The notes beneath the pieces were generated by a model, which was not told where the DNA came from, searched no databases, and saw only the letters and a program-made list of their open reading frames with translations. Both the position numbers and the translations under genes were made by a program. Shown one piece after another: positions 25,579-33,823 of a DNA stretch of 49,980 bases; the first letter of the stretch is position 1, and every line of letters begins with the position of its first letter. Source of the DNA: CAYFFZ01 sp049976505 (GTDB taxonomy: Archaea > Thermoproteota > Nitrososphaeria > Conexivisphaerales > UBA164). The DNA is taken from NCBI GenBank assembly GCA_049976505.1, contig JBMFIC010000009.1, positions 1 to 49,980 of the forward strand, written 5' to 3'.

Positions 25579-26400
25579 CTACCTCACCCTTTCCTCAAGG
25601 GCCCTCAGGAACTCCGAGAAGCGCGCGTAGCGGACCGAGCCCCAGAGCCCCATCTGAACCTCCACGTGTGCTGGGAGCCTGAGGATCTGGCTCTCGGGGC
25701 TCTCAAGGACCTCCCTCACCTCTCCGAACCTGATGAGCCTGCCGTCGCTCATTATGCCCATGTAGTCCGAGAGCTCAAGGAAGACTTCAAGCCTGTGCTC
25801 AACGACAATGGCCGAGATCCCCCTTTTGTCAACTATGCTTCTGAGCATCCAAGCAACCCTTCTTGCGGAGAGAGGATCAAGGGTCGAGGTTGGCTCGTCC
25901 AGGATCAGGAGCTTCGGCTCCATCACGAGCATCCCAGCGATGGCGACTAGCTGCTTCTGCCCATCGCTCAGGTTTCTGATGGGCATCCTTCTCAGCTCCT
26001 CGATCCCTAGCTCAGCAAGCGTTTCATCGACCTTCCTTCTCATGGTCTCCCTGTCATATCCGAGGTTCTCAAGCCCGAAGGCCACGTCCTTCTCTACGGT
26101 ATATGAGACAAGCTGGTTCTCGGGGTTCTGGAAGACGTACCCCACGCTTCTCGCTATTTCTGTGTGAGACATCTCGAGGACCCTCCTTCCGCCTATCAGA
26201 ACCTCCCCTCTGTACTCACCAGGATATATGCGCGGTATGAGGCCGGATATTGCCCTGAGGAGGGTGGTCTTACCGCACCCGCTTGGCCCAGCCAGAAGCA
26301 TGAGCTTTCCCTCATCAAGCGAGAGCTCAACTTCGCTGACCGCGGGCCTATGTGAGCCGGCGTACGTGAACGTAAGGCCACGTACCTCAAGAGCATTCAT
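25579..26400 (-). CDS. ECF transporter ATPase, first copy (EcfA1)
   Basis: 273 residues from ATG 26400. Walker A GPSGCGKTT (about 36-44), Q-loop FQNPENQLVSYTVEKDVAFG, signature NLSDGQKQLV (an LSDGQ-type C motif), Walker B LLILDEPTSTLDP and switch His VVEHRLE are all present. With EcfA2 it forms the ATP-hydrolysing heterodimer of an energy-coupling-factor importer on the cytosolic face. It stops with TAG at 25579-25581, directly followed in frame by ecfA2. A TATA-like CTTTATTTATG is 30 or so bases upstream. Confidence 0.9.
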   Translation of the reverse strand: MNALEVRGLTFTYAGSHRPAVSEVELSLDEGKLMLLAGPSGCGKTTLLRAISGLIPRIYPGEYRGEVLIGGRRVLEMSHTEIARSVGYVFQNPENQLVSYTVEKDVAFGLENLGYDRETMRRKVDETLAELGIEELRRMPIRNLSDGQKQLVAIAGMLVMEPKLLILDEPTSTLDPLSARRVAWMLRSIVDKRGISAIVVEHRLEVFLELSDYMGIMSDGRLIRFGEVREVLESPESQILRLPAHVEVQMGLWGSVRYARFSEFLRALEERVR

Positions 26401-26472
26401 GTCCCGAATCCTCAGGGATTAGCTGAGAGCGCATAAATAAAGCTTTTAATTATAAGGCGCCATATTCTGTCC

Positions 26473-26832
26473 GTGAATGAGGAGGTACTGAGGATAAGGC
26501 CTAAGGGCTACTTCAGGCTGCCCGCGCTTGGCAAGAAGACATTCTCTGATCTCATGAGGGCCGGGCTTTCATATTCCAGCGGACAGGGGTTCAGCATAAG
26601 GCCAGGAGCTGACCTTGAGGTCGTCAGGAAGGCCATAGAGAAGGCCACTAAGAAGAAGGTCTTCTACGTTTTCAACTGCGTCATCTGCGGAAAGGAGATG
26701 GACTGCTCAACCTGCATATACAGCTCGGTATGCCCGGTTGAGACAACAAACGGGTACTGCATCTGCGACGAGTGCCTCAGCAGGAGAACGCTCGACGATT
26801 ACTTCCAGGCAACAAGAAGATTCTTCAGCTGA
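26473..26832 (+). CDS. Cys-rich, probably zinc-binding protein of unknown function
   Basis: 119 residues, starting with GTG at 26473 about 20-30 bases after a TATA-like AATTATAAGG. The N-terminal half is a basic alpha/beta unit (RIRPKGYFRLPALGKKTFSD). The C-terminal half holds eight Cys in the pattern CxxC-x5-CxxC-x5-C-x8-CxC-x2-C (FNCVICGKEMDCSTC, CPVETTNGYCICDEC), a likely zinc or Fe-S site. It is divergent from ecfA1, and its 3' end overlaps the membrane gene on the other strand by 8 bp. No family recognised. Confidence 0.65.
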   Translation: MNEEVLRIRPKGYFRLPALGKKTFSDLMRAGLSYSSGQGFSIRPGADLEVVRKAIEKATKKKVFYVFNCVICGKEMDCSTCIYSSVCPVETTNGYCICDECLSRRTLDDYFQATRRFFS

Positions 26833-27505
26833 GCCAGCCCTCGTTTATCAGACCAAAAGGCTCAAGGGAGTCAGTTATCGCCTTGATCAGTATAGGCTCG
26901 AAGACGATCGAGGAGAGCGCGTTCGATATAGACCACACCAGGAGCCAGAACACGGCATCGGACTCTGACATGACCCCCGCCTGCTCGAGGAACAGGGTTC
27001 CGAGCCACACGTCCAGCAGGTTGAAGGCGATCACTATGAGGGCTATGTAAGCGGCCCAAGCAGCACGCCTCCTGACCCTGAACCCCTCTATCTCGGACTT
27101 TATCAGGTCCCTCTTCAGCGGATCGATGCCGGCTCCTGCCAGTAGGCCCCTGTATATCAGAAACGAGAGGACTGAGGGAAGAACGTAGATTGTGCTCAGA
27201 AGGAATGACTGGGGGGCTGTAAGGCTGGAGTAGGAGTATATGCCAGCAAAGAGGCCCAGGATCGAGCCAAGAAGGCCCCAGAATCCCCAGTCGGAGACGA
27301 ACTCCATTAGGAAGGGGTACGTTATGTAAGACACAGCCGACAGCCTCCTCGGGGCGAAGAGCAGGCTGTTCATGCTTATCAGAAAGAGGACCACGAGAAA
27401 AACCGCTGCGCCTAGAAGCGGCCCGGATGGCCTGAGCCTTCCCCTCGGGTTCAATCTGAGCGAGTACCTGCGCCATGGGTAGTCGCTGCTGATTTCAACG
27501 TCCAA
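26825..27505 (-). CDS. Six-helix membrane protein, possible ECF substrate-binding (S) component
   Basis: 226 residues with hydrophobic helices at about 30-48, 70-90, 97-118, 140-165 and 180-205, and a hydrophilic N-terminus. It precedes ecfA1-ecfA2-ecfT on the same strand, separated only by the opposite-strand Cys-rich gene. The ECF cassette otherwise lacks an S component. S components are small, hydrophobic and poorly conserved, so this is a contextual guess. The substrate (riboflavin, cobalamin, metal or other) is unknown. Confidence 0.5.
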   Translation of the reverse strand: MDVEISSDYPWRRYSLRLNPRGRLRPSGPLLGAAVFLVVLFLISMNSLLFAPRRLSAVSYITYPFLMEFVSDWGFWGLLGSILGLFAGIYSYSSLTAPQSFLLSTIYVLPSVLSFLIYRGLLAGAGIDPLKRDLIKSEIEGFRVRRRAAWAAYIALIVIAFNLLDVWLGTLFLEQAGVMSESDAVFWLLVWSISNALSSIVFEPILIKAITDSLEPFGLINEGWLS

Positions 27506-27685
27506 CTCCGAGCATTACCTCCAGCCCGCGCGATTCAGCAGAAAGCATGCCTGGTCCCAAGGCTCACTAGCTGAAGGAACCTATTAAACGCTTCGCGCCA
27601 TCCAAAAAGGCCCCCAGCCGACGTGCTCGAAGAAGAGGAAGCTTGTTTAGAAAATCTTTTAAAAAGGCATGAGAAAGGAAGCTAG

Positions 27686-28165
27686 ATGCCAGAGAAGAAG
27701 ACCTTCAACTTTGTGGTCGTTGGCGGAGAAGCAAACGCTGGGCCACCCATAGGTCCCGCTCTTGGTCCGCTGGGGCTCAACGTTCCCATGATAGTCAAAA
27801 GGATAAACGAGCTTACCCATGAGTACAAGGGCATGAAGGTTCCGGTTACCGTGGAGGTAAACCCCGACAAGACCTTTAACGTCATAGTGAAGCTTCCGCC
27901 AACCTCAGCTCTCCTAATCAAGGAGGCGAAGATCGAGAAGGGGTCGTCAAAGGCCGGCACAGAGTGGGTGGCGGACCTCAAGTTCGAGAGCATAGTGAAG
28001 ATAGCAAAGCTCAAGTTTGACTCTATGAGCGCCAAGGACCTCAAGGGGGCCGTCAAGACGGTACTCGGAACATGCGTCTCAATGGGCATAAAGGTCGAGG
28101 GAAAGAACCCCAAGGAGGTCATAGAGGAGGTCAACAGGGGCCTCTGGGACTCAAAGATAGCATAG
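27686..28165 (+). CDS. rpl11: Ribosomal protein uL11
   Basis: 159 residues. It binds the GTPase-associated centre of 23S rRNA. The N-terminal GGEANAGPPIGPALGPLGLN and the C-terminal RNA-binding segment (GAVKTVLGTCVSMGIKVEGK) are diagnostic. A TATA-like TCTTTTAAAAAGG lies about 25 bases before the ATG, followed by GGAAGC. It is unusual only in being alone: the L1/L10/L12 genes are not adjacent here. Stop TAG, then tRNA-Gly 45 bp further on. Confidence 0.97.
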   Translation: MPEKKTFNFVVVGGEANAGPPIGPALGPLGLNVPMIVKRINELTHEYKGMKVPVTVEVNPDKTFNVIVKLPPTSALLIKEAKIEKGSSKAGTEWVADLKFESIVKIAKLKFDSMSAKDLKGAVKTVLGTCVSMGIKVEGKNPKEVIEEVNRGLWDSKIA

Positions 28166-28210
28166 ATCATCGCAAAGCTTTTAAGCCGTAGTTATATTAG
28201 TGAGAATGAA

Positions 28211-28286
28211 GCGGCGGTCGTCTAGCCTGGTCCAGGACGTCAGCCTGCCACGCTGAAAATCGCGGGTTCAAATCCCGCCCGCCGCA
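28211..28286 (+). tRNA. tRNA-Gly (GCC)
   Basis: The cloverleaf has acceptor GCGGCGG/CCGCCGC, anticodon stem TCAGC/GCTGA with loop CTGCCAC (anticodon GCC), and T arm GCGGG-TTCAAAT-CCCGC. Discriminator A; CCA is not encoded. No intron. The 175 bases after it hold no gene that I can support. Confidence 0.95.
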
Positions 28287-28461
28287 TTATGTTAGATCCT
28301 GTATAAGACCAGGAAAGGAGCTGCCTCATCCGTAGAATTTTCGCGTGATGCGTGGATGACTTTCGGCCAGGCTGACAGCTGTGCAGGGCAGCCCTTTGCT
28401 GAGCTACGAGCAGAGCAGTGCCAATCGCATAAAACGCGACCCACGATCAATGGCCCTTAAG

Positions 28462-28743
28462 CTACTTTAAGAGCTCAACGAGCCCCCTCTCATTGCACTT
28501 CAGTCCGTAGAATTCGGCGATCTTTTCACACATTTCCTTCTCGAGCAGATTTTCAAATGGACCATAAATTTCCCTGAGCGCCTTCACAAAGCGGTCTGGC
28601 TTCTGAAGCACATCCTCCAGCCTTATGCCGTGAGTGTTCTTCAAGTGAAAGAGCACGGCGTTCTTAACGGGCTCCCCGCCGTACTCTGCAAGGGTTTCCT
28701 CGATTATCCTTTTTATGATCTCCTTTGAGCTCTTTCTCGGCAG
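28462..28743 (-). CDS. Small conserved archaeal protein (NitrOD5-like fold possible)
   Basis: Read from CTG at 28743 it gives 93 residues: PRKSSKEIIKRIIEETLAEY, GGEPVKNAVLFHLKNTHGIR, LEDVLQKPDRFVKALREIYG. The amphipathic helices start well before the first GTG (28656), so the shorter ORF misses about a third of the domain. GGTGAT lies five or so bases before the CTG. The helical pattern resembles small archaeal proteins that bind at the end of KaiC-like genes. It is one base after the stop of the KaiC-like ATPase and probably functions with it. Confidence 0.6.
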   Translation of the reverse strand: MPRKSSKEIIKRIIEETLAEYGGEPVKNAVLFHLKNTHGIRLEDVLQKPDRFVKALREIYGPFENLLEKEMCEKIAEFYGLKCNERGLVELLK

Positions 28744-28744
28744 C

Positions 28745-29983
28745 TCACATCACCCTTATGAACTCAGCTGCCCCCTTCTCGGGCATCAGATCTATGATGT
28801 ACAGCGGGCCTAGCGGCCTGATGCTCCTCCAGAAGGTGAAGCCGTCCGTAACAGTCAGCTTCCTGACGACGTTGGCATACTTCAGCTGGGCCTTCAGTGC
28901 CTCCTGCCCAGCGTATCCTATTACTATGGTTATCCTGTTGAGCTCTGTATCAAGCTTTACTCCACCCCTTACGTATATTTCGTATTCAACCGGCTCTTTT
29001 AGGGCGAAGTCCTCCATGGCAAGCAGGTTTACAATGTTGACGACGTTCTCCCTGTATATGCTCTGCATGTAGGGCATGCGGTCTGCCTTATAGCCGTAGT
29101 CCCTTGGGTTCATTTGAACGATGTTCACCCCCTCCGTGCTTCCCAGCAACGTCTCAATGTCCTTGAGGAACGCGTGCATTTCCTCGTTAGGCCCTATCAG
29201 GTAGTTCACCTTGTATCCCATCTTTATGAAGTCCGCTATCAGCATCTTCTTGAGCAGGGAGACTCTTACATCTTCGACGCTCATGTCAAGCTCGTAGACG
29301 ATCCTGTTTCCAAGAGCCATCTCTGAGGAAGGACTTGTTCCCGGCGGCCTGACGAAGCGGCTGAACCTGCCCAAAGGGAGACTGCCTGTTATGTAAAACG
29401 GATTAAAAATTCTGAACTGTTCGTGTAGGGTAATGTAGTGCAGCGGGTGCTCAACTGGGTGATCCCTGTCCTTTATTGTGCGCACCGCTCTTGCCTCCTG
29501 CCCAAGGACGTTGACAAAGCTCAGGCTCACCAAGGCATCGGCAACAAACCTTATGTGCCCGGCCACCGGGTTCAGGCCCTCCGTTATCAGGATCATGGAG
29601 GAGCTCTTTCCCTTAACTGAAGCATAAAGAAGCTGAAGGAAGGGCCTAAGCTGGCTTTCGTCCTTCAGGCCGAAGAACATCGCATCGACTGTATCGATGA
29701 CCACCAGATGTTCTTCTGAAAGAGACTCTGCTACCTCAGAGTAAACGCCTTCAACGGATCCGCTCATCGCGCTGATGACCCTCAGCTCGCCTGCGTGCTC
29801 AGGAGCAACAAACTTCATCTTATCCCTCAGGGAGCCCTCGGGCTCTGCGTAGGAAATGTATGTGCATTTCTTCCTCAGAGAGCATGCCTTCAACGAGAGA
29901 AAGGTCTTGCCGATCACAGGCGGGCCCTCTATAACGGATACGTAGCCGGGAGTGGTGAGTATCTTAAGGACGTCTCTCAACAA
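28745..29983 (-). CDS. KaiC/GvpD-like P-loop ATPase
   Basis: 412 residues. RecA-fold N-terminal domain with Walker A IEGPPVIGKTFLSLK (about residues 18-30), strand TYISYAEPEG, and Walker B EEHLVVIDTVDAMFFGL. The C-terminal 200 residues form a second alpha/beta region without a second Walker A, so it is a one-domain KaiC relative such as GvpD-like regulators. Such proteins often control transcription or signalling. The downstream small protein starts one base after the stop, so they are probably an operon. Confidence 0.7.
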   Translation of the reverse strand: MLRDVLKILTTPGYVSVIEGPPVIGKTFLSLKACSLRKKCTYISYAEPEGSLRDKMKFVAPEHAGELRVISAMSGSVEGVYSEVAESLSEEHLVVIDTVDAMFFGLKDESQLRPFLQLLYASVKGKSSSMILITEGLNPVAGHIRFVADALVSLSFVNVLGQEARAVRTIKDRDHPVEHPLHYITLHEQFRIFNPFYITGSLPLGRFSRFVRPPGTSPSSEMALGNRIVYELDMSVEDVRVSLLKKMLIADFIKMGYKVNYLIGPNEEMHAFLKDIETLLGSTEGVNIVQMNPRDYGYKADRMPYMQSIYRENVVNIVNLLAMEDFALKEPVEYEIYVRGGVKLDTELNRITIVIGYAGQEALKAQLKYANVVRKLTVTDGFTFWRSIRPLGPLYIIDLMPEKGAAEFIRVM

Positions 29984-30038
29984 TTAGTTAACTGGCGAAG
30001 CTGTCTACTAAATTTTTTAAGAACGGGTGGGGAGGGGG

Positions 30039-31784
30039 TCAGATGTAGGGCACATCGCCTCTCTTCCTTATCCCCACTATGTCGGTCTCGCCCGCAGGCA
30101 GGGCCCTCTGAAAGTCCTCGAGAGGGGGCACTTTTTCATAAACCTCAAGGAGCTTCCTGTAAACCCTCTTCGCCGCCTCTGCCTGGCTCAGCCTGCCCGG
30201 CTCGATCTCGACGAACCAGTCACACCATCTTGAAGCTGCGCTCAGAGGGGCGGACATGACCTTCAGCTCCCCTTCTATTTCGGTTAGACCAACCCCCAGC
30301 CTCAGCCTTACGCCATGAACGTAGTTTCTCCTTCCTAGGACCATGGCAGAGCCTCTCCCCATGTACTCCCCGGAGGGGGCCGAGAAGCTTATCTGCTCCC
30401 CCTTAACGTAGTAAACGTCTGCGGTCGAAAGCCCGAGCTTCCAGGCCCTGCTGAAGGCTGCCGTCGCCGTGGCCACCTCCTTAATGGAGAGATCGCCTGC
30501 ATTCCCGCTGATGATGAAGAAGGGAGAGCCCGGAAGCTCAGCGTGAAAGACCAGATCGTCGGGCTTCATGTACTTACGCAGGATAGCCTCGTTGGAGCTC
30601 GCGTCCCTCCCACCTATGGCAAGGATGCCCTCCGAGGTCCTGAACCACCTGTACTTCTCAAACCAGAGCCTTTTCCTGACCTCGACGACCTTAACCTTTT
30701 TCTCAGCCTTCCTGGGTTTGGACCTGAGTATCCTCCTGGCACCCGCCTCGTAGTTCTTGGCGAGCTCGTACAGCTTTGATGCAAGAGCCGGCATGGATTC
30801 AGCCTTCACAATTTCCCCGAAGATGCTCAGGAGCCCTTCCTTAAGCTCTCCGCCGGAAGCCCTCACGATCTCCTCAGCCCTCTGGACGTCCCCGCTCATC
30901 AGCGCCTCGGCTATGGATCTGAGGGCGCTGGCCTTTGAAATGTACGAGTCAGCGAGGGCCCTTTTCCTCTCCTCCTCGCTTTCCTCCTCAACTTTGAACA
31001 TGAACCCGTCGAATGCCCTGTTGACCTCCTGCGGGAAGCGGAAGACCATGACAGGCTCCTTCTTTCCGCTTAGCTTCACAAGCGAGTAAGTTCCATCGCC
31101 GTAGAGGTAAAGGCTTTCAGAGGAAAGGCATTCGTTGACGATCTCCTTCATCGCTTCGACGATCCTTTCTCTCTCGTCTTCTGTGAGCTCGCTGGCAATC
31201 TTGTCCTGGCTTATGCCTGCCCTTATTACGATCTCCTCTATGAACTTACGTGGAGCGGCCAGGTAGAAGCCAAGGTGTTTGGTCACTGGAACCCTTTCAT
31301 TAAAAGGAGGCGTTGGAATGTCCGCCAGGGGCAGGCCCCTGAGCTTTGGGTATGAATAGACCTCCCCAGCCTTTATCCTTCTGTCCCTGAACTCCTCCTC
31401 CCTGAGCGCGCACATTATGGTTCCAGACCTGTCCGTGCATATCAGGTTTGAGCTGCCGAAGAGCTCCGCTATAAGGGATCCCGAGCTTAGAGCTATGGCG
31501 ACTATCCTCTGGCCCCGCGGAACCTCTGCGTGGTCTATCCTGGATCCCTCCAGGAAGTCCCTCAGGGCCCTTAGGAAGTCGCTCTGAGCCCTTTCCTTTA
31601 CGTAGACCTCGGATAGCCAGAGCCCTATCTTGAGGTGCAGGTTTATCGCGAACTCGGAGTCCTTAAGCGTGAAGGAGTATCTCAGCTCATCGAGCGAGTA
31701 AACGTTATTAATGTACCTATCATGTATAGTTTGGTTGATCCTTCGGATGAGCGCCTCCAGCTCAAGGTCTGACAAAAAATCCAT
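30039..31784 (-). CDS. rqcH: NFACT-family ribosome quality control protein (RqcH/NEMF homologue)
   Basis: 581 residues from ATG 31784. The frame further upstream runs over the divergent gene and is not used. The N-terminal NFACT-N domain begins MDFLSDLELEALIRRINQTI; coiled coil and HhH-like parts lie at about 270-400. The NFACT-R (DUF814) domain is WFEKYRWFRTSEGILAIGGR, DASSNEAILRKYM, VFHAELPGSPF. The protein binds 50S subunits carrying stalled nascent chains and recruits tRNA. Its start codon overlaps that of the divergent membrane gene in CCATGG. Confidence 0.92.
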   Translation of the reverse strand: MDFLSDLELEALIRRINQTIHDRYINNVYSLDELRYSFTLKDSEFAINLHLKIGLWLSEVYVKERAQSDFLRALRDFLEGSRIDHAEVPRGQRIVAIALSSGSLIAELFGSSNLICTDRSGTIMCALREEEFRDRRIKAGEVYSYPKLRGLPLADIPTPPFNERVPVTKHLGFYLAAPRKFIEEIVIRAGISQDKIASELTEDERERIVEAMKEIVNECLSSESLYLYGDGTYSLVKLSGKKEPVMVFRFPQEVNRAFDGFMFKVEEESEEERKRALADSYISKASALRSIAEALMSGDVQRAEEIVRASGGELKEGLLSIFGEIVKAESMPALASKLYELAKNYEAGARRILRSKPRKAEKKVKVVEVRKRLWFEKYRWFRTSEGILAIGGRDASSNEAILRKYMKPDDLVFHAELPGSPFFIISGNAGDLSIKEVATATAAFSRAWKLGLSTADVYYVKGEQISFSAPSGEYMGRGSAMVLGRRNYVHGVRLRLGVGLTEIEGELKVMSAPLSAASRWCDWFVEIEPGRLSQAEAAKRVYRKLLEVYEKVPPLEDFQRALPAGETDIVGIRKRGDVPYI

Positions 31785-32064
31785 GGAGAAGAAAAGGGAG
31801 AGCATTCTTAATAAGCTATACTGGATAAGGGTGCTTCTGGCCGGCCTCGCGGGGCTTTCAAGCGCCGTGCTATACACGCACGAGATGCAGACGCTGGGTC
31901 TTCTTGTCCCCCTCGTCCTGTATCTGGCATCCCTTTCGGTCTACGCGTTCAGGGACAGCGTGAGCATCATAGGAAGGGCAAAGGCCGGATATCATGGAAT
32001 AGGGTCCTACATAATAACCTGGCTAGTAATATACATGCTCGCGCTTACGCTGATTTTAGGCTAG
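31783..32064 (+). CDS. Small three-helix membrane protein (EMC6-like possible)
   Basis: 93 residues from ATG 31783 (MEKKRESILNKLYWIRV); the ORF's earlier starts lie inside rqcH and would put hydrophobic sequence out of place. Three membrane helices at about 14-34, 40-58 and 72-92, with a short Lys-rich N-tail. Length and topology fit archaeal EMC6-like proteins, but no diagnostic residue is seen. It is divergent from rqcH with overlapping start codons and overlaps the convergent isomerase gene by 9 bp. Confidence 0.65.
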   Translation: MEKKRESILNKLYWIRVLLAGLAGLSSAVLYTHEMQTLGLLVPLVLYLASLSVYAFRDSVSIIGRAKAGYHGIGSYIITWLVIYMLALTLILG

Positions 32065-33000
32065 CTCGTAGAGCTCCTTGAACAGGAGTATTATGCCCTG
32101 TGGCGGATAGATCCCCTTCTCGGTTATTATAAAGTCTATGTACTGGGGCGGGGTTACATCGAATGCAGGGTTCATGATCTTTATCCTCGGATGTTTGTCC
32201 AGCCATGACTTCGGGGCCACCTCGTAGGGGCTCCTCATCTCTATTTCGATGAGCTCACCCCAGTACGTCTGGGGGCTTATCTTGTAGGTCTCAGCGGCGA
32301 CCATGACCCTCGTCCTGGACTCGAAGGCAAGGGCCGCTATCTGCGATGTTCCGATCTTGTTTACAACTGCGCCGTTCACGGCGATTGCATCAGCCCCAAC
32401 GACGACCTTGTCTATCTTTCTCATGTAGAGCCTTGCTGCCGTGTCCGGTATCAGGGTAACGTCTATGTCGTGATCTGCCAGGTATGCTGCGGTGAGCCTT
32501 CCCTGGAACCTCGGCCTCGTCTCGGTTACGAACACCTTTATCTGTTTTCCCTCCTTGTACGCCGTCTCTATGACGCTTATTGCTGACTGGCTGTTGCAGT
32601 GGGTAAGTAGCGTATCTCCGCTCACTATCCTCTTAGCCCCTATCTCGCCTATCTTCTTCTGCGCCTCTATGCTCTTCTGTATGAACTCATCAGCAGCCTT
32701 TGCCACGTACTCCTTTAGGCTCTGGAGGTCCAGGCCCTGGGCTATTCCCTTCTGTATGCTCTTTATCACCGTGTTGATGCTGTTGGGGAGCGAGACGGCG
32801 GTGGGTCTGGAGCTCCTAAGAAAGTTGCCAGCGGCCTCCATTCTCCTGTAGAACTCCTCGACCGACTGATCGTTGACGTAGTAGATTTCGTTCTTAAGGG
32901 CAGCAACAGCAGCCCTGGCTATCCTTCCGGCACCCCTAACTCTCATGGTCCTTATGTCCTCAAAGGTCTGCTTCAGCTGATCGGAAAACTGGTACGACAT
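32056..33000 (-). CDS. Ribose-1,5-bisphosphate isomerase / eIF2B-like protein
   Basis: 314 residues from ATG 33000 (MSYQFSDQLKQT). A TATA-like TTTATAAG is about 25-30 bp upstream; the longer ORF to 33075 is not supported. Motifs are RGAGRIARAAVAAL, LTHCNSQSA (active-site Cys), VTETRPRFQGR, GADAIAVNGAVVNKIGT (active-site Asp) and DVTPPQYIDFIITEKG. In archaea with the AMP pathway this enzyme converts ribose-1,5-bisphosphate to ribulose-1,5-bisphosphate for RuBisCO. Translation factor-like relatives exist, so the enzymatic role is likely but not certain. Confidence 0.85.
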   Translation of the reverse strand: MSYQFSDQLKQTFEDIRTMRVRGAGRIARAAVAALKNEIYYVNDQSVEEFYRRMEAAGNFLRSSRPTAVSLPNSINTVIKSIQKGIAQGLDLQSLKEYVAKAADEFIQKSIEAQKKIGEIGAKRIVSGDTLLTHCNSQSAISVIETAYKEGKQIKVFVTETRPRFQGRLTAAYLADHDIDVTLIPDTAARLYMRKIDKVVVGADAIAVNGAVVNKIGTSQIAALAFESRTRVMVAAETYKISPQTYWGELIEIEMRSPYEVAPKSWLDKHPRIKIMNPAFDVTPPQYIDFIITEKGIYPPQGIILLFKELYELA

Positions 33001-33471
33001 TGATAAAATATTATGATTATTGGAGGTGCTTATAAACTTAATTCGAGCATCTTTCACCTGTAAATCTGGGCTCATGCAGACAGCTCCTTGGGCATCGATG
33101 TTCTGGTCAAGCCCTCCAAGCTGGACTTGATCAGAGGGATGCCTGAGGGCGCGTCCAAACCTTTATCACTAACTGATATCTATTAAAAAACGATGAAGGT
33201 AGCGCTCATTACGGGGGCCCTTGGCCAAGAAGGCGTTCTTCTGGCCGAGCTCCTCAAAAGCAGGAGGTACAAGGCAGTTGGGTTCATAAGAAGGAGCCCC
33301 GAGAGCTACGCAATGGCTGGATCCCGCATGGAGAGCTTCAGCTCCTTCTTCGAGGGGGACGTGCTGAGCTACGAGGACGTGGAGGCGGCCCTCGACGAGT
33401 TCAGGCCCGATGAAATATACCACCTTGCAGCGCAGACGCACGTGCTTGAGAGCTTCCGCAACCCCGCTTAC

Positions 33472-33625
33472 AGAAGCTGAAAGCTTCGCCGTTAACGGCG
33501 GAGATGAAAACGGTAAAAACCTTAAATTATGTGCCTGGCGTTTATTAGCTCAGTAGCTCCCGCTAAAGGGGAGTAACCCCTGAGACCTCGGGAACCCTCG
33601 CCCTTCATGGCGGGGAGGAGGTCAG
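33472..33625 (+). mobile_element. Miniature IS200/IS605-type element (PATE-like) inside the dehydratase gene
   Basis: This 154-bp element begins right after TTAC (33468-33471). The left end holds the perfect palindrome CGCCGTTAACGGCG. The right end has GCTAAAGGGGAGTAACCCCT, GAGACCTCGGGAACCCTCG and CCCTTCATGGCGGGG, ending GAGGAGGTCAG. No ORF. The empty site reads GCTTAC-ACTCTT and restores the host frame, so the boundaries are well defined. Its 3' half matches the 8366-8495 element. Confidence 0.85.
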
Positions 33626-33823
33626 ACTCTTCAGGTCAACGTCATAGGGACGGAGAACGTGCTCAGGGCTGTTAGAGCGCTTGGGCTGAAAAGCAGGATC
33701 TTCTTTGCCTCATCGGCCGAGATCTACGGAAATCCGAAGAGGGCACCACAGAACGAGAAAACGCCGTTGACAGCAGTTTCAAAACAGATAGACTTAAATA
33801 GACATAAGTAGTAATTTCTACTA

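Noticed and set aside
28330..28400. Possible C/D box small RNA after tRNA-Gly (GTGATG ... CTGA)
   Set aside because: Only one imperfect C box and one D box; no C'/D' pair at the usual distance.
30020..30050. GGGGAGGGGGTCAG near the end of rqcH as another IS605 right end
   Set aside because: Only the last bases resemble the right end; the hairpin and the GAGACC/CCCTCGCCC segments are missing.
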